From contig NZ_CP022190.1 in the NCBI RefSeq assembly GCF_003111685.1, positions 248,001-312,000 on the forward strand: a DNA stretch of 64,000 nt, in the 5' to 3' direction. The notes under the pieces are model-generated. The model was not told the DNA's origin. It was given only the letters and a program-made list of their open reading frames with translations, and searched no databases. Positions 54,300 to 62,519 of this stretch are shown here, piece after piece. How positions within the stretch are numbered: the first letter of the stretch is position 1; each line of letters begins with the position of its first letter. Source of the stretch: Alloyangia pacifica (GTDB lineage Bacteria; Pseudomonadota; Alphaproteobacteria; Rhodobacterales; Rhodobacteraceae). The position numbers and the translations under genes were made by a program.

Positions 54300-55394
54300 T
54301 TGAGAAGACGTAATTTGTTGAGTGAAACCCTTTTTGTCCTCCCCGCTGCAGGGGTCACGCTGGCGCAAGTGAACCGTCAGCATCTTCTCTTGGTCCCAGA
54401 GAAGGAACTTCTGTTTTCGGCCACTCCCCCGGTGGCCGAGGCTTGGGCAGGGTTTGAACTTGGCGTTGCGTCCGTGACATTGGATGCCGCTGCCGAAACA
54501 GGTGGCGGCATTCTTCTGGACCTGATGCAGATCGGCGCGCTCGAGCCGCTTGCGACCACCAGCGGCCCGGCACGGGTCGGCTGTTCCGAAACGCTGGATT
54601 TGGCCGGCGTTCATGTCGTGGTGGCCTTCGAGGATGACGCCCTGCGCACGGAGCTCATGCCCTGCTTCGCCCATCTGGCCGTGGCGCCCCGACGGGGCGA
54701 TGCGCATCTGGTGGTGCAGCGCGACGGAGACCGCATCGGGATCGCGCGCCGCGATGGGGACATGGAGTGGGTGGCGCCGCACGAGGCGGTGCCCCTGCTC
54801 AAGATCAAGATGACCGAGACCCTCTTTGATCATACGCAATACATCATGCTGCACGCCGCGCAGCTCGGTAGGGATGGGCGATGCCTGCTGCTGCTGGGCG
54901 ACGCGGGGGCGGGCAAGAGCACGCTTGCGACCGCGCTAGAAGGCGCCGGATTTGCCCTGCTGAGCGATGACATCGTGCTGCTTTCGCAAAGCGGCGAGGC
55001 CTCGGCCCTGCCGTTCCCGGTGACGCTCAAGGAAGGATCGTGGTCGTTGCTCGACCACCGCCGGGCCGAGATTCAGGACGCCGGGCAGCACTTGCGCCCG
55101 GATGCGCTGAGCGTGCGTTACCTCGGCCTGTCGGCTGAGGCCGGCTGGAAGGACGTCGGCTGGGTGCTGAAACTTGACCGACAGCCGGACGGCCCGGCCT
55201 CGGTCTCGGAGCTGTCGCTTGCCGAGACCTTCTCGGTGCTGCTCGGGGCCGCCTGGTCCGGCGAGGAGGCGATGTCGCCCGAGGTCTTCGAGGCCATGGC
55301 GGGTTGCCTGAATGGCGCGCGCTACGGGCGGCTGATCTATTCGGATTTGCCGCGGGCCCTCACCGAGGTGTCCCGCTTCTGCGAAGAGGGATGA
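54300..55394 (+). CDS. HprK-like serine kinase (HprK-related kinase A type)
   Basis: Up to 364 residues; no ATG is available, and TTG codons at 54300, 54315 or 54318 may start it. The C-terminal half is HPr-kinase-like: MLHAAQLGRDGRCLLLLGDAGAGKSTLA has the histidine and Walker A GDAGAGKST (200-208), followed by FALLSDDIVLL (219-227), the D-D motif of HprK. The N-terminal half (about 1-165) is unlike HprK. Such kinases accompany nucleotidyltransferases and small peptides in modified-peptide clusters, including phosphorylated lasso peptides. Phosphorylation of the upstream peptide is a hypothesis. Confidence 0.8.
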   Translation: MRRRNLLSETLFVLPAAGVTLAQVNRQHLLLVPEKELLFSATPPVAEAWAGFELGVASVTLDAAAETGGGILLDLMQIGALEPLATTSGPARVGCSETLDLAGVHVVVAFEDDALRTELMPCFAHLAVAPRRGDAHLVVQRDGDRIGIARRDGDMEWVAPHEAVPLLKIKMTETLFDHTQYIMLHAAQLGRDGRCLLLLGDAGAGKSTLATALEGAGFALLSDDIVLLSQSGEASALPFPVTLKEGSWSLLDHRRAEIQDAGQHLRPDALSVRYLGLSAEAGWKDVGWVLKLDRQPDGPASVSELSLAETFSVLLGAAWSGEEAMSPEVFEAMAGCLNGARYGRLIYSDLPRALTEVSRFCEEG

Positions 55395-55537
55395 CCGGAC
55401 CGCGAAGGGGGTATGAACTACTTGGAATTTCTGTTGAAAATGATTGTTGATAAGTGATTTTTAAGAATTCGATTTCAATTTACTGCGGTTTTTTTCAATC
55501 GCGTTGCGCCAATTTATAACGGCAATGGGACAGGCAC
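55395..55537. promoter_or_regulatory. A+T-rich gap between kinase and nucleotidyltransferase genes
   Basis: About 100 bp of markedly A+T-rich sequence (TTGTTGATAAGTGATTTTTAAG, then seven T at 55488-55494) stands out in this GC-rich DNA. It may hold a second promoter for the nucleotidyltransferase gene. No specific site recognised. Confidence 0.4.
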
Positions 55538-56509
55538 ATGAAAGCAGGCGTCGCAGCGTCCTCCCCGCTGGAACATCTCGGTCGTGCGCTCTGCGGCGAC
55601 CTCGGGCATGTGCCGGATTGGCCGGGGCTGATCGGAACGGCGAACGACGAGTTTGTCACCCCGGCCCTGTTTCAAAGGCTGCGCCAGGACGATGTACCGG
55701 CCGCCGAACCCGAGGCGATGGCCTATCTCGGAGAACTCGATTCCCTCAATTGTCGGCGGAATGGAAATCTCTGGGCCATGGTGATGGAATGCACGGGCCT
55801 GCTCAACGCCGAGGGCATCGTGCCGACCCTCATCAAGGGCGCCAGCGAGATGGCGCTCCAGAACGATCCCGCGCAATTCTACAGGCTGATGATCGACGTC
55901 GATCTCCTGGTCGAGCCCAGCGAGATCGCCCGCGCGCAGCAGCTGCTGACGCAGGAGGGGTTCGAGCGGATCGAAGACAGCGAATACGCGCATTCCCCCG
56001 GCAGCTTCTGGAAGGCGGGGTACGTCGGCACGCTCGATCTGCATGCCGGTCTGCAATCGGACATCGGGCGCTTCCTGTCCGAGGGCGATTGGCTGGGCCG
56101 GCGCGAGCTGCGCAGCCGCGATGGGCTGCGGTTTTACATTCCTGATGCGTCCATGCGCCTGCTGATCAACATCAGCCACGACATGCTGCATCACACCGGC
56201 CTCGCGCGCGGGGGTATCAGTTTGCGCTACCTCCTGCCGCTCCGCGCACTGCTCCGCAACGAGGGCGGCGCGCTCGACTGGCCCTGGCTGCTCTGGCTGC
56301 GCCGAGACCGCGGCTTCCGCCTCGCCTTCGATCTGCAGTTGCTCATGCTGCAGGAACTCTTCGGCCTGCCACTTCCGCAGGGAGTACAGCCGGATCTTGC
56401 AACACGGGCTCTTCACCGGCGCCGCCTGATCAAGGCACGCCATCCCCGCCTGGCCGATCTGGAATGGGCCGTGGTGAAACCGATCTACTCCCGGCTGAAA
56501 AGGCATTGA
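55538..56509 (+). CDS. Nucleotidyltransferase-family protein (NTP_transf_5 type)
   Basis: A 323-residue protein. VPTLIKGASEMAL (about 96-108) and YRLMIDVDLLVEP (about 115-127) form the K-G and D-x-D pattern of the uncharacterised nucleotidyltransferases found beside HprK-related kinases and lasso-peptide kinases. A later HDMLHHTG segment is histidine-rich. Chemistry unknown: nucleotidyl or phosphoryl transfer to a peptide or sugar is possible. Same strand as the peptide and kinase. Confidence 0.8.
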   Translation: MKAGVAASSPLEHLGRALCGDLGHVPDWPGLIGTANDEFVTPALFQRLRQDDVPAAEPEAMAYLGELDSLNCRRNGNLWAMVMECTGLLNAEGIVPTLIKGASEMALQNDPAQFYRLMIDVDLLVEPSEIARAQQLLTQEGFERIEDSEYAHSPGSFWKAGYVGTLDLHAGLQSDIGRFLSEGDWLGRRELRSRDGLRFYIPDASMRLLINISHDMLHHTGLARGGISLRYLLPLRALLRNEGGALDWPWLLWLRRDRGFRLAFDLQLLMLQELFGLPLPQGVQPDLATRALHRRRLIKARHPRLADLEWAVVKPIYSRLKRH

Positions 56510-56663
56510 CCAATACAGCCATACGGCTGGTGCCTGCCCGTCTGGCACCACTTCCTCCCCTCATGAGGCCGCCAGCAGGCACAGCAAAGCGAATCTGCTT
56601 TGAGTTGTGCCTTGAGGGCGGTACATCATGCTCATTGTTATTGCTTTTCTGAGGATTGTTGCG

Positions 56664-57986
56664 ATGAAGATTGCCATTATCGGCACCGGTTACGTGGGCC
56701 TTGTCTCGGGCGTGTGTTTCTCCGACTTCGGTCACGAGGTGGTTTGCGTCGACAAGGACCCGCGCAAGATCGAGATGCTCGAGCGCGGCGAGGTGCCGAT
56801 CTACGAGCCGGGGCTGGACACGCTCATGGCCAAGAACGTCGAGGCGGGGCGGCTGTCGTTCACCCTCGACCTGCACGCGGCCATCGACGGTGCCGAGGCG
56901 GTGTTCATCGCGGTTGGCACGCCCACGCGGCGCGGCGATGGCCATGCGGATCTCACCTACGTGATGGCCGCCGCCGAGGAGATCGCCAAGGCCGCCGATC
57001 ACTACATCGTCGTGGTCACGAAATCGACCGTCCCTGTCGGCACCAACCGCAAGGTGCAGGAGGTGGTCGCCGCCGCCAATCCCGCGCTCGACTTCGACGT
57101 GGCCTCGAATCCCGAGTTCCTGCGCGAAGGTGCGGCGATCGACGATTTCATGAAGCCCGACCGGGTCGTGGTCGGCGTCGAGAATGACCGCGCCGCCAAG
57201 GTCATGGAAGACATCTACCGCCCGCTCTACCTGCGCGATTTCCCGATCGTCACCACCGACCTCGAGTCCGCCGAGATGATCAAATACGCCGCCAACGCCT
57301 TTCTCGCGACGAAGATCACCTTCATCAACGAGATCGCCGCGCTCTGCGAGAAGGTCGGCGCGGACGTGAAGAGCGTGTCCAAGGGCATGGGGCTCGACGG
57401 GCGCATCGGCAACAAGTTCCTGCACGCCGGGCCGGGCTACGGCGGCTCGTGTTTCCCGAAAGATACCAAGGCGCTGGCCCGTATCGGCCAGGAACATGCC
57501 GCGCCGATCTCCATCGTCGAGACGGTGATCAAGGTCAATGAGGACACCAAGCGGCGGATGACCGACAAGCTGCTCGACCTCTGCGGTGGCAGCTTCAACG
57601 GCAAGAAGGTCGCCGTGCTCGGCGTCACCTTCAAGCCCAACACCGACGACATGCGCGACGCGCCCTCGCTGACCATCGTGCCGGCGCTGGTGGGCGGTGG
57701 GGCTTCGGTCTCGGTGGTCGACCCGCAGGGCAAGCGTGAGGGTGAGGCGCTGCTGCCGGGCGTGGCTTGGGAGGATGATCCCTATGCCGCCGCCAAGGAC
57801 GCCGACCTGCTGGTCATCCTCACCGAATGGAACGAGTTCCGCGCGCTCGATCTGCAGGCGCTGGCCAAGGGCATGGCAACGCCCCGCATGGCCGATCTGC
57901 GCAATATCTACACCTACGAGGATGCTCTGGCCGCTGGCTTCAGCGATTACGAGAGCGTTGGCCGCGGCGATCCCGCGACGGCCTGA
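56664..57986 (+). CDS. ugd: UDP-glucose 6-dehydrogenase
   Basis: A 440-residue enzyme oxidising UDP-glucose to UDP-glucuronate. ATG 56664 (MKIAIIGTGYVGLVSGVCF) is preceded by GAGGA; upstream codons are not protein-like. NAD motif GTGYVG (7-12). The catalytic cysteine is in GPGYGGSCFPKDTKAL (about 253-268). KSTVPVGT and NPEFLREG are family motifs. It feeds the epimerase encoded at 52.4 kb. An inverted repeat GGTGCC-N9-GGCACC lies upstream at 56529-56549. Confidence 0.96.
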   Translation: MKIAIIGTGYVGLVSGVCFSDFGHEVVCVDKDPRKIEMLERGEVPIYEPGLDTLMAKNVEAGRLSFTLDLHAAIDGAEAVFIAVGTPTRRGDGHADLTYVMAAAEEIAKAADHYIVVVTKSTVPVGTNRKVQEVVAAANPALDFDVASNPEFLREGAAIDDFMKPDRVVVGVENDRAAKVMEDIYRPLYLRDFPIVTTDLESAEMIKYAANAFLATKITFINEIAALCEKVGADVKSVSKGMGLDGRIGNKFLHAGPGYGGSCFPKDTKALARIGQEHAAPISIVETVIKVNEDTKRRMTDKLLDLCGGSFNGKKVAVLGVTFKPNTDDMRDAPSLTIVPALVGGGASVSVVDPQGKREGEALLPGVAWEDDPYAAAKDADLLVILTEWNEFRALDLQALAKGMATPRMADLRNIYTYEDALAAGFSDYESVGRGDPATA

Positions 57987-58005
57987 AGTCAGGCCGGAAA
58001 CGCAA

Positions 58006-58036
58006 ATCGGGCGGCGCATGTCCTGCGCCGCCCGAT
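58006..58036. terminator. Bidirectional terminator between ugd and the lyase gene
   Basis: A perfect 13-bp inverted repeat (ATCGGGCGGCGCA / TGCGCCGCCCGAT) with a 5-nt loop lies between the convergent genes. Only short T-tracts flank it (GGTTTTCC on the plus side), but the stem is very stable. Confidence 0.75.
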
Positions 58037-58065
58037 CAAGGGTTTTCCGGTCAGAGCGCTGAGGC

Positions 58066-60768
58066 TCAGCCTAGAATGCTGTCGCTCGGCATGAACTCGA
58101 GCGCGTCGATGCGCAGCGGTTCGTTGCCGCTGTCGCCATGGCCCGCGAGCACGATCTCGTCGCCTGCTTCGATCTCGACATCCGAGATGACATGGCGGGT
58201 GAGCGTGTTCTTGTTCGCCAGGCGATCGCCGAGGTCGGCATCCCAGTGCCAGGAGTCGACGACCTCGCCGTTGACGCTGACCTCAAGGTAGGACACGCCA
58301 TCGGTTTCGTCGAAATAGTCGACGCCGATGTCATACGTGCCGGTTTCCCCGTCGAAGGTCGCCGTTGCCTCGGCATTGCCAAGCGCGCTCAGCACGTGGC
58401 CACCGGAGGCGGCCGCGATGTCGGAGACGCCGAAGCCCTTCTTGACGGTCGAGTCGAACTGGAAGGTCTCTGCTTCCATCCACAGCCATTCGCCGGAGCT
58501 GCTGGCGGCCTGTTCGCTGGAACCGTCGCTGGAACCGTCGCTGAGGCCGGTCATCTCGAGGCTGACCGTGTCGATGCGTAGCGGCTCGCGGCCATCGTGC
58601 TGGCCTTGGAGCGTGACGACGTCCCCCTCTTTCAGCTCGAGGTTCTCGATGACCTTGGAGGTGAGGGTGGTCTTGTTGGCCAGGGCGCTGCCCAGATCCT
58701 CATCCCAATCCCAGCTCGTGACCTTTTCACCGTTGACGAGGACCGCCAGCGAGCTCACGCCGTCGTTCTCATCGTAGTAGTTGACGGTGAGGCTGTAGAC
58801 CCCAGCGTCGCCGTCGAAGGCCAGCGAGGCATCCTGCAGCGCGCCGCTCTCGTTCTGGATGACCTTGCCACTCGAGGAGCCGGACAGCGACTTGACCACC
58901 CATCCGTCGGTGAGCTCGAGGTCTTCGGCCTCGACAGAGATTACCGTGCCGATCGCGTCGATGTTGCCGGTGCCGACTTCAGGGCCGGTTCCAGTTCCGG
59001 TGTCGACGAGCGAGTCCTCGATCTCGGCAGTCATCTCGAGGCTGACGGTGTCGATGCGCAGCGGCTCGCTGCGATCGTGCTGGCCCTGCAGGGTGACGAC
59101 GTCACCTTCCTTGAGCTCGAGACCCTCGATCACCTTCGAGGTGAGGGTGGTCTTGTTGGCCAGCGCGCTGCCCAGCTCCTGGTTCCAGTCCCAGGTTGCG
59201 ACCTGCTCGCCGTTGACGAGGACCGCCAGCGTGCTCACGCCGTCGTTCTCGTCGTAGTAGTTGACGGTGAGGCTGTAGACCCCGGCGTCGCCGTCGAAGG
59301 CCAGCGAGGCGCTCTGCAGCTCGCCGCTCTCGTTCTGGATCACTTTGCCGCCCGAGGAGCCGGACAGCGACTTGGTCGCCCAGCCTTCGGTGAGCACGAG
59401 ATCTTCCGCCTCGACGGTGATCACGGTGCCGACGGAAGAGCCGGTGGAATCGCCGCCGCCCACGATGGTGGTCTCATCCGAGCCGTCGGTGACGTCGGAG
59501 ATGTCGCCGCCGATATCGTCGCCCTCGGTGACCGTATCGGAGAAGCCGTCGAGCAGGCCGTTGATGTAGTCCTCGATGTTCGAGAAGCCGTCACCGTCAG
59601 CATCCTTGTTGGCGTCCGCGACGCTGGAGTTGGAGCCGATGATCTTCTCGTAATGGTCGGGAATGCCATCGCCGTCGCTGTCCTTCAGCGCGTCGACGGG
59701 CGTGTGCTTGCCGTAACCGCCAACATCATCCGGCGAGTCGATCAGCTTGCTGGATTCATTGATCACGCTGTCGATAATGCGCTGGTCGATGTCGCTCAGC
59801 TCGCCGTTGACGCGCGCGCCGGCGTTCGCGAGGATCCAGTCGAGGGCTTCGGCCGCCGACATCACCTCGGTCGTGGCCGGGTCGAAGACGAAGTTCTTTT
59901 CGATCTGCGAGGTGTTCTCGCCGCCGATCTCGCCGACGTTGTCGGACACGTAGTACGCGGCCTCGCCGGTGCTACCGATGAAGCGGATGGCTTCGCGACC
60001 GCTGGAGTCCTCGCCTTTGATGAAGGTGTTGCCGATCACATGCACCGTCGAGGCGCCCGCCGCGACGAGGCCTTCGTTGCCGTAGTTGTAGATGACGTTG
60101 TTGATGAACTCGATGTTCTTCGCGTCATCCTTGATCAGCGCGTTGCGGAACTTGTTGCTGACAAGCAGGTTGCCGATGACGCTGACGTTCGAGCTGTGAT
60201 CGCCGATCAGCATGCCCATGCTGTGCTGACCCTTCGGGTGCAGCGACTCCTTGAGCGCCTCGGCCACGATGTTGTTCGAGATCGTGATGTTGCTCGGCGA
60301 GCCCCAGGTCGCGACGTTCTCGTCGATCGACCAGCTGATCGAGTTGCTGTCCAGAATGACGTGCTCGACCGTGTTGCCGGCCTTGCCGATCGAAATGCCG
60401 TCGCGGTCATCTGGGTTCTGCCCGTCGGGATCGTCCCCCGGACGCACGGTCATGCCACGGATGATCACGTTGCTTTCAACAACCCGTAGACGGGCGCCGG
60501 TCACGGTGATCCCCCCGGGCGCAGTCTGCCCGGCCAACGTGACGTCGCCGTTAATTTCGATGTGGCTGGTCAGATCGATTTGTCCGCCAACTTCGAAAAC
60601 CACAATGCGCGGCCCGTCGAGATCTTCCAGAGCCCAGCGAAGCGAACCTTCCCCGGAGTCGTTCAGATTTGTAACTTTAACAATTTCACCACCACGGCCA
60701 CCAGTTGCGCTTGCACCAAACCCCTGCGCTCCCTCAAACGCGAGAAGCTCTGAATTCTTGTCCACCAT
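58066..60768 (-). CDS. Large beta-helix polysaccharide lyase with Ca-binding linker and three carbohydrate-binding-like repeats
   Basis: 900 residues. Residues about 1-300 form a pectate-lyase-like parallel beta-helix: LLAFEGAQGFGASATGGRGGE opens it exactly as PL1 proteins open after their signal peptide, and later N-I-x-I-S-N-N repeats form helix turns. Residues about 357-400 have calcium motifs DSDGDGIPDHYE and DADGDGFSNIEDYIN. Three beta-sandwich-like modules follow, each with V-E-A-E(D/T) at the start and EPLRID at the end (about 443-580, 602-740, 755-895). No N-terminal signal peptide, so type I secretion is likely. It would cleave a uronate-containing polysaccharide. Confidence 0.8.
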   Translation of the reverse strand: MVDKNSELLAFEGAQGFGASATGGRGGEIVKVTNLNDSGEGSLRWALEDLDGPRIVVFEVGGQIDLTSHIEINGDVTLAGQTAPGGITVTGARLRVVESNVIIRGMTVRPGDDPDGQNPDDRDGISIGKAGNTVEHVILDSNSISWSIDENVATWGSPSNITISNNIVAEALKESLHPKGQHSMGMLIGDHSSNVSVIGNLLVSNKFRNALIKDDAKNIEFINNVIYNYGNEGLVAAGASTVHVIGNTFIKGEDSSGREAIRFIGSTGEAAYYVSDNVGEIGGENTSQIEKNFVFDPATTEVMSAAEALDWILANAGARVNGELSDIDQRIIDSVINESSKLIDSPDDVGGYGKHTPVDALKDSDGDGIPDHYEKIIGSNSSVADANKDADGDGFSNIEDYINGLLDGFSDTVTEGDDIGGDISDVTDGSDETTIVGGGDSTGSSVGTVITVEAEDLVLTEGWATKSLSGSSGGKVIQNESGELQSASLAFDGDAGVYSLTVNYYDENDGVSTLAVLVNGEQVATWDWNQELGSALANKTTLTSKVIEGLELKEGDVVTLQGQHDRSEPLRIDTVSLEMTAEIEDSLVDTGTGTGPEVGTGNIDAIGTVISVEAEDLELTDGWVVKSLSGSSSGKVIQNESGALQDASLAFDGDAGVYSLTVNYYDENDGVSSLAVLVNGEKVTSWDWDEDLGSALANKTTLTSKVIENLELKEGDVVTLQGQHDGREPLRIDTVSLEMTGLSDGSSDGSSEQAASSSGEWLWMEAETFQFDSTVKKGFGVSDIAAASGGHVLSALGNAEATATFDGETGTYDIGVDYFDETDGVSYLEVSVNGEVVDSWHWDADLGDRLANKNTLTRHVISDVEIEAGDEIVLAGHGDSGNEPLRIDALEFMPSDSILG
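58551..59420 (-). repeat. Tandem duplication of a carbohydrate-binding-like module inside the lyase gene
   Basis: DNA around 58551-58940 and 59031-59420 is nearly identical with an offset of 480 bp (160 codons). Examples: TCATCTCGAGGCTGAC at both starts and the shared CGTCGTTCTC(A/G)TCGTAGTAG segment. Translations share GSALANKTTLTSKVI and VYSLTVNYYDENDGVS. The third module (nearest the C-terminus) is diverged. Confidence 0.85.
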
Positions 60769-61325
60769 TATGTGACTTAGTCCCGATTAGTTGCTTTATG
60801 TAGTGTGCGAGTAGTTCCTTTGCGGTGGCTATCGGATACTCGCGGAGCGCTCGGGACGCATTCTGTCTGCAACTTTACCTTGGGGTATTGGGTGAGAATC
60901 CGCCGACTCGGCGTCGGTGAAAGATCGCCGGGCCGCGCGCTCTGTCGGTTCAAAAGGGGCAGGGAAATTGGAATTAAGGCGACAATGGGGCACACGGAGG
61001 GGGTGAGCCGGATCGCGAAACGCTGTAGTTAGTTAAGTTTCAACGCAATTTGTACGTTAACGTTAAGTCATAGATCTACAATGGACAGGATTTGTCTCGC
61101 CTCCGGAAAGGCAGGTTTTTGCCGAGGATTCTTTGCCCAAAAAATGGGCAGATCTTGAGTTTGCGCTGTTCGGTGCAAGCCGGCTGCGGCATAATCCGGG
61201 CGAGCGGCGTATGCTGCCCTAGCGGCAAGGGTCATTTTGGGCCGAATCGTTGTCGTGTCGTGGCGTCCCGCGAACCTGATTTTTGAACATTATCGACCAA
61301 TTGTTTCTAATTATGTGGATTACCC
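60769..61325. promoter_or_regulatory. Divergent region between the lyase and first glycosyltransferase, with 17-bp inverted repeat
   Basis: 557 bp without a convincing gene. TGCCCA-AAAAA-TGGGCA at 61134-61150 is a perfect inverted repeat with a 5-nt A-spacer, matching the element at 53790-53806. The stretch 61029-61080 is A+T-rich (TTAGTTAAGTTTCAACGCAA). Short frames inside lack ribosome sites and family features. Probably contains the promoters of both genes. Confidence 0.5.
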
Positions 61326-62519
61326 ATGCGACAGATCAGTCTGCTAGCCGTGACCAAGTCGACCGGGGGCATCGCCCTCTACAACAAGCTGCTCCTGACT
61401 GAACTGAGGCGGATCGGAGTACGGACCCACACGCTTTGCCTTTCCGAAAACAACGAGGCCTATGCCGCCGATCTTGCCCGGCGCGGCCTCAGCGCCGAGC
61501 CCCTGGACATGGCGCGCTACAGCATCGACCTCGGCGGCGACGCCAGGGTGCTGCGCCGGGTCATCGCGTCGGCCCGCGCGCAGGCGGCGGATGTGATTGT
61601 CTGCCACGGCAGCAAGTCGGGGTTCCTTGGCCGTGCCGCCGGGCGGATCACCGGCATCCCCGTCGTCTACCGTCAAGCGTCGATGCCCTTCCAGCGTCGG
61701 GTGCAGGGGGCCAAGGCGCCGCTCTACTGGGCGCTGGATTTCGTCGCCCGCGGCTTCGGCGGCCACGTCGTGACCCTGACCGACCAGGCGCGGCGGGAAA
61801 CGCTCAAGGCACGGTTGATGCCGCCCGAGCGGGTCAGCGTGATCCGCACCGGCGTAGACGTGGAGCGGTTTCGCCCGCCCGCGGACCGGGCCGAGGCGCG
61901 CCGCGCCCTCGGGCTCGACCCGGACCGGCCCGTGGTAGGCTGGATGGGCCGCATCGAGCCGCAGAAGGCGCCGCTCGACTACATAGAGTCCCTGCGCGCT
62001 CTGGTCGGGCGCTACCCGCAGGCGCAATTCGTCATGGCTGGCGAAGGCCGGCTGCAGCGCGAGGTTGATCTGGCGCTGGCCGCGGCGGGGCTTTCGGACC
62101 GGGTGAGGATGCTGGGTTGGCAGTCCGACCCGGTCGCGGCGCTGCAGGCCTTCGACATCTATGTGCTCAGCTCGCATTGGGAGGGGCTGCCGATCACCCT
62201 GCTCGAGGCCATGGCCTGCGGCTGCTGCTGCATCTCCACCGACGTGGACGGATGCTCTGATGCACTCGAGGACGGTGTCAGCGGACGCCTCGTCGGGGCC
62301 GGCGACACGCGGGCGCTGGCCGATGCACTGGACAGCGTGCTGGGCGATCCCGACCTGCGCGCGCGCTACGCCGCGGCTGGACGGCTCCGCGCGGTGACGC
62401 TTTTCGACAAGGAAACCATGGTCGCCAAATGGGTCGAGCTGCTCTCGACGCTGACCACCGGACGGGCGCCCGTGCCGCTCGGAAGCACGGCGGAAGCGGC
62501 ATCGGAGGGGGGGAAATGA
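61326..62519 (+). CDS. GT4-family glycosyltransferase (first)
   Basis: A 397-residue GT-B fold enzyme starting MRQISLLAVTKSTGGIALYNKLLL. The donor-site features VGWMGRIEPQKAP (about 205-217) and SSHWEGLPITLLEAMACG (about 278-295; E-x7-E) are GT4 signatures. It overlaps the next glycosyltransferase by 4 bp. Acceptor and sugar unknown; the neighbourhood suggests assembly of a uronate-containing exopolysaccharide. Confidence 0.9.
   Translation: MRQISLLAVTKSTGGIALYNKLLLTELRRIGVRTHTLCLSENNEAYAADLARRGLSAEPLDMARYSIDLGGDARVLRRVIASARAQAADVIVCHGSKSGFLGRAAGRITGIPVVYRQASMPFQRRVQGAKAPLYWALDFVARGFGGHVVTLTDQARRETLKARLMPPERVSVIRTGVDVERFRPPADRAEARRALGLDPDRPVVGWMGRIEPQKAPLDYIESLRALVGRYPQAQFVMAGEGRLQREVDLALAAAGLSDRVRMLGWQSDPVAALQAFDIYVLSSHWEGLPITLLEAMACGCCCISTDVDGCSDALEDGVSGRLVGAGDTRALADALDSVLGDPDLRARYAAAGRLRAVTLFDKETMVAKWVELLSTLTTGRAPVPLGSTAEAASEGGK

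Noticed and set aside
54036..56509. A complete lasso-peptide cluster
   Set aside because: No asparagine-synthetase-like cyclase, PqqD-like recognition protein or transglutaminase-like protease is encoded here, and the peptide lacks a clear acidic residue for ring closure at position 7-9 of the mature part.
58597..60489. A 630-codon plus-strand frame opposite the lyase gene
   Set aside because: Its repeats merely mirror the duplicated modules of the real gene. No ribosome site or domain.
60805..61286. Short plus-strand frames between lyase and glycosyltransferase
   Set aside because: No ribosome sites, no family features and unusual residue composition; they overlap likely promoter sequence.
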